Assembly (NCBI GenBank): GCA_001567185.1
Contig: LNFR01000072.1
Span: 1 to 64,000 of the forward strand
DNA from: Bacteroidetes bacterium OLB12
GTDB taxonomy: Bacteria > Bacteroidota > Bacteroidia > Cytophagales > Cyclobacteriaceae
Direction: 5' to 3'
DNA: 64,000 nt
Part shown: positions 41,065 to 51,261 of the stretch, in pieces
Layout of the letters: the number at the start of each line of letters is the position of its first letter
Position numbering within the stretch: the stretch's first letter is position 1
Translations under genes and position numbers: made by a program
Notes under the pieces: model-generated
The model's database searches: none
What the model was told of the DNA's origin: nothing
The model's input: only the letters and a program-made list of their open reading frames with translations

Positions 41065-42438
41065 TTAATGCTTCTGTTCGGAAGATGATTTAATAATGCT
41101 TTTAACCTCTGCCATGTTGATTACCGGGAAGAACTTGGCAAACAGGAAGAATGCGGTAAAGAATAACCCAAATGTGAAGATGTACTCACCCATGTCGTAA
41201 ATGGTAGGGTAAAACATCGACCAGCTGGAGGGAAGGTAATCGCGGTGAATAGAGGTAACGATAATTACAAAACGTTCGAACCACATACCAATGTTTACAA
41301 TGATTGACAATACAAACGTGGCTGCAATGTTGGTTCTGATTTTCTTGAACCAGAAAAGTTGTGGTGAAATAACATTACACGTCATCATAGACCAGTACGC
41401 CCACCAGTATGGGCCTGTGGCGCGGTTGTAGAAGGCGTAGAATTCTGCCGGCACCATACCATACCAGGCCACAAAGAACTCGGTGATATAGGCAATACCC
41501 ACAATGGAACCAGTAATGATAATGATGATGTTCATCAACTCAATGTGGTAAATCGTAATGTAGTCTTCGAGCTTAAATACTTTACGGGTAACAATCAATA
41601 AGGTAAGTACCATTGCAAACCCGGAGAAGATGGCACCCGCAACGAAATAGGGCGGGAAGATAGTAGTATGCCAGCCCGGTACGATGGAAGTAGCAAAGTC
41701 AAAGGATACGATGGTGTGCACAGAAAGTACCAGCGGTGTTGATAAGCCTGCCAGGATCAAGGCAACAGACTCGTACCGCATCCACGTTTTAGCAGCTCCA
41801 TCCCAACCAAAGCTAAGCGCATTATAAATAGCTGCGCGGGTTTTGTGACCCATACGGGTAGCCCGATCGCGGATTACCGCAAAATCAGGAATCAGACCAA
41901 TATACCAGAATACCAGGGACACCGTGAAGTATGTAGAGATCGCAAACACATCCCACAATAAGGGCGAATTGAAATTAACCCATAACGACCCCCATGTATT
42001 AGGTAATGGTAATGCCCAATAGAACCCTAACCACAACCGGCCCATGTGTGCCAACGGAAAAGTAGCAGCACAAATAACCGCGAAGATCGTCATCGCTTCC
42101 GCTGCCCGGTTAATGGACATTCTCCACTTCTGACGGAACAGCAACAAGATGGCTGAGATCAACGTACCTGCGTGACCAATACCCACCCACCACACGAAGT
42201 TGGTGATATCCCAGGCCCAGCCTACGGTTTTGTTCAACCCCCATAGTCCAATTCCATCCCATAACAATGCGGCCAGGCAATAAAAGCCAAAACCAAATAG
42301 AATAAGAGAAAATCCAAATGCTATCCACCAAAGGCGGTTTGGTTTGTTCTCAACATGCCGGCTTATGTCTTCCGACACATCGCGAACGGTTTTACCGCCT
42401 GTAATTAGTGTTTCCCGTACTGATGAAGTTGCTTGCAT
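41065..42438 (-). CDS. actC: Alternative complex III subunit ActC (NrfD/PsrC-like quinol-binding membrane protein)
   Basis: 457 residues and ten helices of the NrfD type. The pattern WWVGIGHAGTLISAILLLFRQKWRMSINRAAEAMTIF with its His is typical of the quinol site, and LVLSVHTIVSFDFATSIVPGWHTTIFPPYFVAGAIFSG is the other signature. In the enzyme it takes quinol electrons and hands them to the ActB iron-sulfur arm. It is coupled to actD with one base between them. Confidence 0.96.
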   Translation of the reverse strand: MQATSSVRETLITGGKTVRDVSEDISRHVENKPNRLWWIAFGFSLILFGFGFYCLAALLWDGIGLWGLNKTVGWAWDITNFVWWVGIGHAGTLISAILLLFRQKWRMSINRAAEAMTIFAVICAATFPLAHMGRLWLGFYWALPLPNTWGSLWVNFNSPLLWDVFAISTYFTVSLVFWYIGLIPDFAVIRDRATRMGHKTRAAIYNALSFGWDGAAKTWMRYESVALILAGLSTPLVLSVHTIVSFDFATSIVPGWHTTIFPPYFVAGAIFSGFAMVLTLLIVTRKVFKLEDYITIYHIELMNIIIIITGSIVGIAYITEFFVAWYGMVPAEFYAFYNRATGPYWWAYWSMMTCNVISPQLFWFKKIRTNIAATFVLSIIVNIGMWFERFVIIVTSIHRDYLPSSWSMFYPTIYDMGEYIFTFGLFFTAFFLFAKFFPVINMAEVKSIIKSSSEQKH

Positions 42439-42472
42439 ACTTTAGTTCGTATCAGTTCCTGTTCAAAAATTT

Positions 42473-45400
42473 TTAAGCGTTCTTAGAATCTTTATCCTTA
42501 TTGCGGATTTTAGTGAGGTAGAAAATATTTGGCTTTACCCCTATTTCCTCCAACACCCGGTACGCCCGTGGATTACCAATTTTCTTATCGATGGTGTGGT
42601 TGAATACCTTCTCCACCTTGCCATCTTTCTCAACCTCCATGTAGTGATCTATTTCCAGCAACTTGCTGATCTTGCTTTCCGGGTCGTTCATATCACCAAA
42701 CACAATGGCACCGGTTGAACAAGCAGCCTGACAAGCGGTAACAACTTCACCATCCTGAACTGGTCTGCGTTCTTTCTTGGCATTTAGCTTACCTGCCTGA
42801 ATGCGTTGCGCGCAGAATGAACATTTCTCCATTACACCACGCGAGCGAACGGTAACATCTGGATTTAATACCATACGGCCCAGGTCAGTATTCATAGCAG
42901 GGTTAGCCTGTAAGAACTTCTGGTTATCGTGGTATTTAAACCAGTTGAAACGTCTTACTTTATATGGACAGTTGTTGGCACAATAGCGTGTACCGATACA
43001 ACGGTTATACGTCATTTGGTTAAGACCTTCTGTACTGTGTGTGGTAGCGGCAACCGGGCACACTGTTTCGCACGGTGCGTTGTTACAATGCTGACACAGC
43101 ATGGGTTGAAATACTACTTCCGGGTTATCAGAAGCTTTTTCCAATCCCTGGTAATCCTCTACATCAGCCTCCGAAGAATAGTAGCGGTCGATACGCAACC
43201 AATGCATTTCTCTGCGGTTGATCACCTCCTCTTTACCCACAAGCGCTACGTTATTTTCAACATTACAAGCCACTACGCACGAACCACAACCGGTACAGGT
43301 ATTCAAATCAATGGCCATACCCCAGTGGTGATTCTTATATTCATGGCCTTTCCACATGCTTAATGAGCCTGGTGGAACTTTCTTATCCCAAGAAGTAATC
43401 TTAGGAGCCTTATCATTCCATTCATTTGGATTGCTCAAATAATCAGAAAGTATTGATTCCTGCACCACGTTGGCACGACCCATATACGTTTGATGTATCT
43501 GCGTTTGTGCAATCTGAAATGCAGTTTCTGTCTTTTCAATTTTTACACCGGAAGTGATGCTGTAACCCAGTGATTCGCCTGCAGTAAGCAAGGGGTACAC
43601 ATTTGCTCCAATTCCTTTACCCACAAGCCCCACATTTGTGCGGCCATAGCCCAGTGCTACTCCTAAAGTTCCGGGAGCCTGGCCGGGTTGAACCAATGCC
43701 GCTACTGAAACTGACTTGCCATTTGCTGTAATAGTAACCAACTGGGTTCTGCCTTCCGCATCGTTTTCAATACCTAATGCTTCCGCATCTTTCAACGAAA
43801 TGGTTACATAGTGATCCCAGGTTGCTTTGGTGATTGGATCGGGTAACTCTTGTAAGAGTGGATTGTTGGCCTGCGAACCACTGCCGATCGCACAACTTTC
43901 ATAAATCACCAACTCAAACCGGTGTTTGATGCATTGTATGTAGAAGCAATTGCGGACAATGCGTTATCTGCATTTCCATTGAAGGAATAGGTTTGTGAAC
44001 TGGCGGGTAATTCATATACGCCATCATACAAACACTTGTCCCAGAACGATTGGAAGTCCACCCCGCTGGTGGCCGCAAAGAAACGGTTCTTCCAATATTG
44101 CTGAACAAAAGAGAAGTAATCGGTATTGGATTCACCAGCCCAAACCAGGAAGCTCTCCTGAGCCTGGCGGGTTCTAAAAATCGGGGTAATAGCCGGTTGC
44201 GATAAGCTGAATGAGTTCAACTTCGGTTCGGCATCATTCCAGGATTCCAGGTAATGATGATCCGCAGCGATATAAGCCGATGCCGATGCGGTTTCATCGG
44301 GTGTTATAGATGTTGAAACCGTGAGCGTAATATTCTTTAATGCATTACCAAGTTCAGCACCTTGTGGATGATCGTAAACCGGATTACAGTTGTAGAAAAT
44401 CACCCCATCCACTTTTCCACTGGTAGCTTCTGCTACAAATGCTGCCATCTCTTCATCGTTGCCCTGTCTGAAATTAACCGGGGCACTTGTGTTAATGGTA
44501 GTACCGTAGCTTCCCAGCAAGTTGTTGATTGCGTTTATCACAACCTGCACGTTCTTATCGTTTGAGCCGCTTACTACCAATGCCTTTCCGGCATTGGCTT
44601 TCAGTTCGGCTGCCGCTTTTTCAAGATATTTAATACCGTCTATTCCGGTTGAACCACTGCCTGAGATCAGTTTATACAGTTGGGCTACCACTAAACCCTC
44701 CTGCGATGGCTTGATGGCGGAACGGTAATCTGCATTAGCACCTGTTAGCGACAGGTTAGATTCAAATGTATATAACCGCGACATCTCCTTTTTATTGGCT
44801 GTGATTTCGCGTGTAGTGGCAAACTGTTTACTGAATTCAATTGGCGACAACCAGGTGCCCAAGAAATCGGCCCCAATACTTACAATCACTTTGGCCTTAC
44901 TGAAATCATAAGAAGGAATGATTGCAGCCCCCAACGACTCCTGATTTGCCTTTACAATTCCGTAGTATGAAATAGGATCGTACTGAACTACTTTGGTAGT
45001 AGGGTATTTTGTCTTAAACTTTTCGATGGCTGCTTTGGTGCTTGGGCTCAGAATGGTGTTGCTCACGATTCTGATCTGCCCGCCTTTGCCTGCAATCTCA
45101 TTTAGCTTGGCTGATACTTCAGCATCAACGGTTTCCCAATTGGAGTCTTTACCAGCTACTCTTGGATGGCGTAACCGAAAGTTATCGTATAAGGATAATA
45201 CAGAAGCTTCTACCTGGGCACTGGTACCGCCCATCGTTACTTTCGAAAGGCTATTGCCATCTACTTTGATGGGGCGTCCATCTCTTACTTTAACTACTAT
45301 GCTGCAATAGTCACCTCCATTCAGATAGGTACTGGCGTAATAGTTGGAAATTCCCGGATCGGCATCTACCGGTTTGTTTACGTAAGGAATTGCCTTGCGA

Positions 45401-45588
45401 ATGGGTGCTTCACAGGCTGCCAGCGATGCGGCCGCCACACTAAAGCCCATCATCTTAAGAAAATCCCTGCGCGAATGCCCTGGATCTTCCTCTACGGCAA
45501 GATCAACAAACTCCTTGTCTGCATCCTTAACAAACTTGGGGTCATTTTTCAGTTGGGCTAATCCTTTCCAGTATGTTTTTGTAGTCAT
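42473..45588 (-). CDS. actB: Alternative complex III subunit ActB (molybdopterin-oxidoreductase-like plus ferredoxin domain); one frameshift
   Basis: About 1,038 residues when one T lost in the run at 43916-43918 is restored. The N-terminus has a Tat-type motif HSRRDFLKMMGFS followed by a hydrophobic stretch ending at Cys (LAACEAP). The first ~560 residues resemble molybdopterin oxidoreductases but lack the cofactor in characterised ActB. The second part holds the ferredoxin-like iron-sulfur arm: CTGCGSCVVAC, CQHCNNAPCETVCPV, CIGTRYCANNCPY and CSFCAQR followed by CQAAC. It links quinol oxidation in ActC to the hemes of ActA. Confidence 0.94.
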
Positions 45589-45624
45589 ATATTCAAAAAA
45601 TCCGGGTCGAGTTCTATGTTTATA

Positions 45625-46884
45625 TTAATAGTGGCACTTGGCACATTCCAAACCACCAATGTCTTCTACTTTCAATGCTTTTTTGCTGTTGTGTAGTTCA
45701 AGCAACTTATCATAGTATGCGTTGCCTTTTGTGTTTACATCTGTTTTGCGGTGGCAATCAATACACCAGCCCATGGTTAACAACGAGTATTGCTTCACTA
45801 CATCCATCTCTTCAATCGGGCCATGACAGGTCTGGCATTCAATACCACCTACATTATTGTGCTGAGCATGGTTGAAGTACGCCAAATCGGGCAGGTTATG
45901 AATACGCACCCATTCAATTGGTTTTTGTTTGCCTGTGTAAGAACCGGTGGCCGGGTCATACCCGATGGCTGCGTATATCTTGTTGATCTCGGTAGTGCCG
46001 GTGTTAGTACCTTCCCTTATTTGAGAATGGCAATTCATACACATGTTGGCCGAAGGAATGTTGGCTTGCTTGCCCTTTAAGGCACCGGTATGGCAATAAC
46101 GGCATTCTATTTCATATTGGCCTGCATGAATCTTGTGCGAGAAGGCGATGGGTTGCTTGGGTTGATAATTCTGCTGAATACCAATGGTGTAAAGTCCATC
46201 AATTACATTTTTAAACGTAATAGAAGCAACCAGGAATACTACTATAAAGATGAAAGCCGGGCTTTTTACCGCTGAGCCAAGTGTATATTTTGAATGAACA
46301 ATTTCTCTATCCTCATCCGAAAGATCTTTCTGATCGAGGTATCTCTTAAGGGCATTGATAATAAGACCAAGAATAATAAGCAGCAATACCAGGATTACTA
46401 CCAGCCCGATCATAATGGCATTAAGATAACCGGATGGAACACCGCCACCACCCCCGGCAGCATCGGCTGTAGTCGATCCCGCAGGTGGTGCCTCCACTTT
46501 CTCAGCCTCTGCTTTTACATATGCAACAATACTTAAGATCTGTTCATCAGTATAACTGGTAAAGGCCGTCATCTGGGCCTTGTTATACTCGTTATAGATT
46601 TGGTTTGCGTAGGCATCGCCACTGGCAATTACTTTGGCCGGATTGCGCACCCAATCAAAAATCCATTGCATCGAGGGCACCCGGCTTTCCATGCCTGCCA
46701 ACGCGGGCCCAACCAGTTTTTGCTTTACCCGGTGGCAAGACTTACAGTTGCCATTAAACAAAGCTTCACCTGCTTTAATGGTGGCTTCGTCTGTGGGTAT
46801 CTCCTGAGCGAATAAAGATAAATTGAAAATGAAAGTGAGGGCGAGCGTTAGAATCGTAACGGGACGAGGTAATCTTTTCTTCAT
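45625..46884 (-). CDS. actA: Alternative complex III subunit ActA (multiheme cytochrome c)
   Basis: The start at 46884 (MKKRLPRPVTILTLALTFIFNLSLFAQ) gives a clean signal peptide; the longer in-frame extension looks non-coding. Six CxxCH motifs are visible: CKSCH in an N-terminal monoheme domain, then after a membrane helix CRYCH, CMNCH, CQTCH, CIDCH and CAKCH, the pentaheme domain usual for ActA. The N-terminal extra cytochrome domain is the form found in Bacteroidota. It is the first gene of a 15-kb run of co-directional respiratory genes. Confidence 0.95.
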   Translation of the reverse strand: MKKRLPRPVTILTLALTFIFNLSLFAQEIPTDEATIKAGEALFNGNCKSCHRVKQKLVGPALAGMESRVPSMQWIFDWVRNPAKVIASGDAYANQIYNEYNKAQMTAFTSYTDEQILSIVAYVKAEAEKVEAPPAGSTTADAAGGGGGVPSGYLNAIMIGLVVILVLLLIILGLIINALKRYLDQKDLSDEDREIVHSKYTLGSAVKSPAFIFIVVFLVASITFKNVIDGLYTIGIQQNYQPKQPIAFSHKIHAGQYEIECRYCHTGALKGKQANIPSANMCMNCHSQIREGTNTGTTEINKIYAAIGYDPATGSYTGKQKPIEWVRIHNLPDLAYFNHAQHNNVGGIECQTCHGPIEEMDVVKQYSLLTMGWCIDCHRKTDVNTKGNAYYDKLLELHNSKKALKVEDIGGLECAKCHY

Positions 46885-46952
46885 CGTTGCACGTTTAGGA
46901 TAGCCGCTTTTTTTACGGAATCGCACAAATCTACACGCCAAATGCCTTATTT

Positions 46953-46960
46953 CAAATTTA
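46953..46960 (-). promoter_or_regulatory. Candidate -7 promoter element for the act-cox operon
   Basis: The minus strand reads TAAATTTG, an exact match to the Bacteroidota TAnnTTTG element, 69 bases upstream of the actA start. No good -33 TTTG is found at the usual distance, so the assignment is tentative. Confidence 0.4.
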
Positions 46961-47394
46961 TTTCAATGAGTGGTACAATAATTTTGGTCGATTTAAAATC
47001 AACAACAATACGATTACACTTGAGTTTACGATCAATTAGTCCATCATCACTATCAATCTATAAAGACTAACTCGTACACGTGATTATTATTTAGAATCAT
47101 TATAAACTAAAAATCCTTAAAAAATATCGGATTTCGATTCTTTTAGTATTCTCATTTCCATCATTTTAGTATAGAGAATAACCCAAACAGTAGTTGACCT
47201 TACGCTTATTGTTCTGGGTTGGTGAGGCAAGAGTCCCTTAAATATCCATCAAGTTGCGGACTGCATATGTGTTTATTCTGCGCCTGGCCGGAGTGGCGTG
47301 CCCCCTAAAATGGGAACAGCATCCGATGAAAATTTTTTTGTCCTGTTTTTTTAGAAAATCATATCCGTTAGGCCGCTTTTTATGACGCGGGGCT

Positions 47395-47422
47395 TTTACC
47401 GGGGTGTAGTTTACGATGTAAA
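47395..47422. repeat. Dispersed ~27-bp intergenic repeat, copy 2
   Basis: TTTACCGGGGTGT, AGTTTA, two bases, ATGTAA: the same word order as at 17694-17720. It lies 13 bases past the 3' end of the truncated hemoglobin gene. Confidence 0.5.
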
Positions 47423-47435
47423 GGCTAAGCCGATT

Positions 47436-47789
47436 TCAGGAAATCAGATTTAAGCGATACTGAAAAACAGCAGCAATATTCTGAGCTCTTGCCTTGGCCT
47501 CTTCTGCTTTTTCGCCCTTAAAGTTTTCTTCAATGGTTTCATTGAACAACATCAACCACCGGTTGAAGTGAGAAACTTCCAATGGCAACGGCATATGTTT
47601 TTGAAAGGGGTTGCCCCGATAACTCTGTTCGCCCAGCAGCATGGAAGCCCAAAACTTATACATCGTGGGGAGGTGGTGCGGCCAATCTACATGAGCAAAC
47701 AGGGGGGCAAGCAGTTCATCTTGCTTCACTTTATCGTAAAACCGATCCACCATCTGTTCAATATCCGATCTTGTTTCTAATTCTTGCAT
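47436..47789 (-). CDS. Group III truncated hemoglobin
   Basis: 117 residues with the trHb3 pattern: VDRFYDKVKQDELLAPLF, HLPTMYKFWASMLLG, and the proximal His segment MPLEVSHFNRWLMLFNETIE, with F/W at the distal positions. Group III globins are heme proteins of uncertain role, suggested to handle nitric oxide or other reactive species. It is the last gene of the nos operon, 4 bases after the cupin gene, which is consistent with a role in nitrogen-oxide handling. Confidence 0.92.
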   Translation of the reverse strand: MQELETRSDIEQMVDRFYDKVKQDELLAPLFAHVDWPHHLPTMYKFWASMLLGEQSYRGNPFQKHMPLPLEVSHFNRWLMLFNETIEENFKGEKAEEAKARAQNIAAVFQYRLNLIS

Positions 47790-47793
47790 TGCG

Positions 47794-48093
47794 TTAATCC
47801 AGTTCTTGTGTAATTAATATGATATTCTCATCAAACAATCCGCTTACTTCATGATCAACATGTACCGGTATCTGAAAAGTTTCAAGCTCACGCAGCGTTA
47901 TACGCTCCTCCCCGATTAAGAAATCCACACTACCTTTCAGTACAAGCAAAAAACTTGGAACTTTGGCCTGGTGTTTTTTCAATAATTGATTTTTGCAAAG
48001 CGCCACACAAAACATCTTAAGTGTATCGGTTTTTTTAATAACCAACACCGTGGGTTTGTGGGGATTAAACTCAATGGCTTCCCGGATATACAT
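47794..48093 (-). CDS. Small cupin-domain protein
   Basis: 99 residues forming a single cupin barrel (LKKHQAKVPSFLLVLKGSVDFLIGEERITL then a second strand set with VHVDHEVSGLFDENIIL). A His in each half (KKHQ and VHVDHEV) could ligate a metal. No specific function can be assigned. It lies between the CopD-like and globin genes with spacers of 3 and 4 bases. Confidence 0.75.
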   Translation of the reverse strand: MYIREAIEFNPHKPTVLVIKKTDTLKMFCVALCKNQLLKKHQAKVPSFLLVLKGSVDFLIGEERITLRELETFQIPVHVDHEVSGLFDENIILITQELD

Positions 48094-48096
48094 GGG

Positions 48097-48531
48097 CTAA
48101 AAATAAATAAATCTGAAACTTAACCCGGTAAGCACCAGCCCCAACGCAAACACCGTAACCAGCACAATATGAAAGGCCATGCTTGGAAGGTTTTTTTCGG
48201 AAAGCCGGGGAATAATAAAAAACCGTGCATGAATAGCTAAGGCTATGGTTCCTAAAACCAGGCTTACCTTAATCCAAAGGTATTGATGATGCACCGAAGC
48301 AAGGCTGAACCATTGGCGCGGGGGTATGTATAAGCTAGCCATCCAAAGGCCTGTTATAATTTGCGCCAGCAATGCGGGTATTCCAATACGCTCAAAACTT
48401 TTTTCAAATCCGGTAATAATGCTTATATCTTTTGATTGTAATGCCCGCGGTAAAAAGCCGATGGAGAGTATTAGGTGGCCGCCTACCCACACCGAGGCAC
48501 CCAATACGTGCACCAATATCAGCCACTTCAT
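48097..48531 (-). CDS. CopD-like four-helix membrane protein
   Basis: 144 residues with four helices. The first (WLILVHVLGASVWVGGHLILSIGFLPRAL) has the His residues and G-hxxGH pattern of the CopD/YnfA-related copper-resistance membrane proteins. Later helices carry HHQYLWIKVSLVLG and AIHARFFIIPRL. A copper or heme role would fit its place in a nos operon that needs copper for NosZ, but this is inference. It overlaps nosY by 4 bases. Confidence 0.72.
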   Translation of the reverse strand: MKWLILVHVLGASVWVGGHLILSIGFLPRALQSKDISIITGFEKSFERIGIPALLAQIITGLWMASLYIPPRQWFSLASVHHQYLWIKVSLVLGTIALAIHARFFIIPRLSEKNLPSMAFHIVLVTVFALGLVLTGLSFRFIYF

Positions 48532-49295
48532 AAATCTTTTTTATTAAAAATGCGAATAGCAAATAAGATGGGCCAAAGCACCCAAAGCGTAAGCAGGGAG
48601 CCAGAAAACAAAATACCCAGGTTGCTACCAAAAAAATTCTTATAAAATGCACCCGTGTATCCCATCAGGGCTGAAATATCCAACTGAAGCAGCATGATAA
48701 TCCGGGCCAGGTCAATTGGGTTAAAAGCGATTAAAGTGAGCGTAAGTTTTTCAAGCGGGTAATCGCTAAAGGAATAAATTACCCAAAGCAGCAGGCCATC
48801 ATAAATAAGGGAAAAATAAAACCAGAACAACAAGGCGATACCGATAGCCTTGGCTTTATCGCGTGTAAGTACCGAAGCAAAAAATGCCAACGACACAAAA
48901 ACAAGGGTAAGAAAAATGCCCGTCATCATTAACGTAGAAATGGGCTGCCAGGCACCATACAGTATAAATGGAAAACCTACACCTGCAACAAAGGCAAGAC
49001 AAAGGGAAGAGGCTACCGCCAGGTATTCACTCAAAAAAACCACCTTCCGATTAACCGGTTGGGCTAACATCAATTCGATAAACTCGTAGGAGTTAAAAAA
49101 ATGAATAGTCGTAAACACCACACTCACCAGGGGTACAGCCATCAGTACTACATTCATCAGGCTTAGTACTACTTTTCCAAAGTCGCCATCAAGCTGAAAA
49201 AAGGCAAACGTACAAATCAATAAAAAGGCTGTATAGAAAATGATAAACCGCGTGCGCAGAATATCATAAAATACATATTTAATAATGCGTGTCAT
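48528..49295 (-). CDS. nosY: NosY-type ABC transporter permease
   Basis: 255 residues, six helices, of the ABC-2 type permease family. IIKYVFYDILRTRFIIFY at the N-terminus and LAQPVNRKVVFLSEYLAVA are typical of NosY. With NosF and NosD it forms a transporter needed to mature the CuZ centre of nitrous oxide reductase in the periplasm. It begins 2 bases after nosF. Confidence 0.9.
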   Translation of the reverse strand: MTRIIKYVFYDILRTRFIIFYTAFLLICTFAFFQLDGDFGKVVLSLMNVVLMAVPLVSVVFTTIHFFNSYEFIELMLAQPVNRKVVFLSEYLAVASSLCLAFVAGVGFPFILYGAWQPISTLMMTGIFLTLVFVSLAFFASVLTRDKAKAIGIALLFWFYFSLIYDGLLLWVIYSFSDYPLEKLTLTLIAFNPIDLARIIMLLQLDISALMGYTGAFYKNFFGSNLGILFSGSLLTLWVLWPILFAIRIFNKKDL

Positions 49296-49297
49296 AG

Positions 49298-50026
49298 CTA
49301 TTCGGTTACAGACTCCAGCAATTCGCGCTGACGAATTAATGTGGCTATTGCCTTATTTAGTTTCGATTCGTTCGTTTCTCTTTTTAGTGTTTCAATAGAG
49401 TTGCTGTATTGAACGCGGCCTTCAAACATGTACACCATTTCTGTTGCAATCTCATCCAGATCACTCAGAATATGAGAGGTAATAACCAGCAACTTTCCCA
49501 TTCGCTTTTCATGAATAATTTTTTCCTTCAATATCTCTACCGAAACCGGATCAAGCCCTGCTGTTGGTTCGTCTAAAATCAAAACCGGGGCATGAAAGAG
49601 AAACGCTAATGCGGCACTTACCTTTTGGCGTGTACCCCCAGAAAGCGCATGCATGGGTTTATCAAAGATCTTATAAAGTTTAAAGGCATCAATCAATTCT
49701 TCATCAACTTTTGGATTTCCTTTACGGATGTTTTTCATCATTTCAAACAACTGACCAATGCGCATGTTTTCGGGGTAGCGCCCAATCTGTGGCATGTACC
49801 CAATTTTTTCACGGTACTTCCAGTTATTCAAAATGCTGACGTTTTCAAATAGTATGTTACCGGTTGTTGGAACCACCAGCCCCAGCATACTTTTTATCAA
49901 GGTTGTTTTACCCGAACCATTAGGGCCTATCAGGGCATAACTTTTTCCTCCTTTCAACTCAAGCGAAACCTGATTCAATGCGGTTAGCGCTCCGAACTTC
50001 TTCGATACATTGTCAATTAAAATCAT
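49298..50026 (-). CDS. nosF: NosF-type ABC transporter ATP-binding protein
   Basis: 242 residues. Walker A GPNGSGKT, Q-loop in GYMPQIGRYPEN (the NosF-typical sequence), signature LSGGTRQKVSAALAF, Walker B LILDEPTAGLDP and switch TSH. The protein energises maturation of NosZ together with NosD and NosY. Its start overlaps the nosD stop by 14 bases. Confidence 0.94.
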   Translation of the reverse strand: MILIDNVSKKFGALTALNQVSLELKGGKSYALIGPNGSGKTTLIKSMLGLVVPTTGNILFENVSILNNWKYREKIGYMPQIGRYPENMRIGQLFEMMKNIRKGNPKVDEELIDAFKLYKIFDKPMHALSGGTRQKVSAALAFLFHAPVLILDEPTAGLDPVSVEILKEKIIHEKRMGKLLVITSHILSDLDEIATEMVYMFEGRVQYSNSIETLKRETNESKLNKAIATLIRQRELLESVTE

Positions 50027-51254
50027 AAGGACGCATTACAGGTGCTGGATCCATTAAATTTTCTGGTGTAAGAACAGGGATTGCTTTCTCGGCTTTATCC
50101 AGTAATAAAACCAGGAAACTTCGCCATAATAAAATGGCTTCCGGCATGCGCTCCACAATGGTTCCGTACATGCTAATGGGCCGGTAGGGTACATCGCCTG
50201 TCTTATCTTTATCTAAATCGTAGCCTTCATAGCGATCCCAATAATTGGCTTCTATTTTATTCAAAACCAAACTTCCATTGGTTACCAGATCGAACGTGTT
50301 TTGCTGAAAGTTATTCTGTGTAATCTCATTGTCATCGCAACTGGCTTGCAACTTAAGCGCATAACCGTTTTGATAAAATTTATTTTGCTGAATGTTGTTT
50401 CGGCTGCTCCCCTCCATAAATATACCTACCGAATTTTCTGCAAAGGTGTTGCCGGTTACCTGGCTGTCGCGTATATCTTTTAATAATAGCCCATAGGCCG
50501 AAGCTCCCCAATTATGAATAAAGTTGTTATTCACCATAACTACTGCTTTGGTGTACATGACTGCCACACCGGCCCCATTATCTTTAAAAGTATTGTTTCG
50601 GTATTCGTCATTATTTGAAAACATGAAGTGAAGCCCATACCGCATGTTACCTTCGCTGTGATTATTGGTGATGAGCGAGTTGGTTACAAACTCAAAATAG
50701 ATTCCATCGCGATGGCCTTTTATTATATTGTTATTGATGGTAATGTTGTTGCACTTCCATAAATGAATACCATTGCCAATCTGATATTCGGCTTCTGCTT
50801 CGGATTTTAATTCATTTTCTTCAATCCAAACATGTGCCGAGTTAGCCAGGTAAATTCCAAAAAAAGTATTTTCGAACTGATTCCTGAGAATGCGAACGTA
50901 TTTGCTCTCCAGTAGTTTAATGGCTGCCAGGTCGTTAATATTGGCAATACCGGTATTTATAAATTTCAAGCCTTCAATTACAACATGATTGGCATGAATG
51001 GTGAAAATTTCAAATTGATTTTCGCCATCCAGAACCGGATAATCCAGGCCTTTAATGACAAGGGTTTTCTCCAGAATAATATTTCCTTCCCGGTAAACCC
51101 CTGGATGTATTAACAGCGTATCGCCAGGTTGGGCAAGTGAAATGGCATCTTTTATGCGCTTGATCTTTTGATTGCCCCCTATAACCAGGGTTGCTGCATT
51201 GCCCGCAAAGAAACTGATTAGTATCCCCGTTATCAGAATCAGTCGTATTCTCAT
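50013..51254 (-). CDS. nosD: NosD periplasmic copper-maturation protein
   Basis: 413 residues with a signal peptide (LILITGILISFFAGNAA), followed by a right-handed parallel beta-helix. About ten repeats carry Asn/His ladders (NNITINNNIIKGHRDGIYFE, SLITNNHSEGNMRYGLHFM, NNDEYRNNTFKDNGAGVAVM). The CASH/NosD signature and the conserved C-terminal NYWDRYEGYDLDKDKTGDVPYRP are intact. NosD works with NosFY to deliver sulfur or copper for CuZ assembly. Confidence 0.96.
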   Translation of the reverse strand: MRIRLILITGILISFFAGNAATLVIGGNQKIKRIKDAISLAQPGDTLLIHPGVYREGNIILEKTLVIKGLDYPVLDGENQFEIFTIHANHVVIEGLKFINTGIANINDLAAIKLLESKYVRILRNQFENTFFGIYLANSAHVWIEENELKSEAEAEYQIGNGIHLWKCNNITINNNIIKGHRDGIYFEFVTNSLITNNHSEGNMRYGLHFMFSNNDEYRNNTFKDNGAGVAVMYTKAVVMVNNNFIHNWGASAYGLLLKDIRDSQVTGNTFAENSVGIFMEGSSRNNIQQNKFYQNGYALKLQASCDDNEITQNNFQQNTFDLVTNGSLVLNKIEANYWDRYEGYDLDKDKTGDVPYRPISMYGTIVERMPEAILLWRSFLVLLLDKAEKAIPVLTPENLMDPAPVMRPYDFN

Positions 51255-51261
51255 TACCTAG

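Larger units (their letters stand above)
46885..47435. other. 551-base gap without a recognised gene
   Basis: This gap separates the end of the nos operon from actA. It holds the candidate actA promoter and the second copy of the dispersed repeat. It also has a GC-richer patch at about 47200-47330 (with GCGCCTGGCCGG and GTGGCGTGCC) flanked by AT-rich sequence, ending in T-runs at 47334-47340 and 47346-47352. I could not match the patch to any RNA family I know, and there is no convincing ORF. Confidence 0.5.

Noticed and set aside
46985-47005. Possible Fnr-like site TTGAT-N5-ATCGA upstream of actA
   Set aside because: The half-sites are spaced wrongly for the family and sit about 38 bases from the -7 element, unlike the two sites near the regulator.
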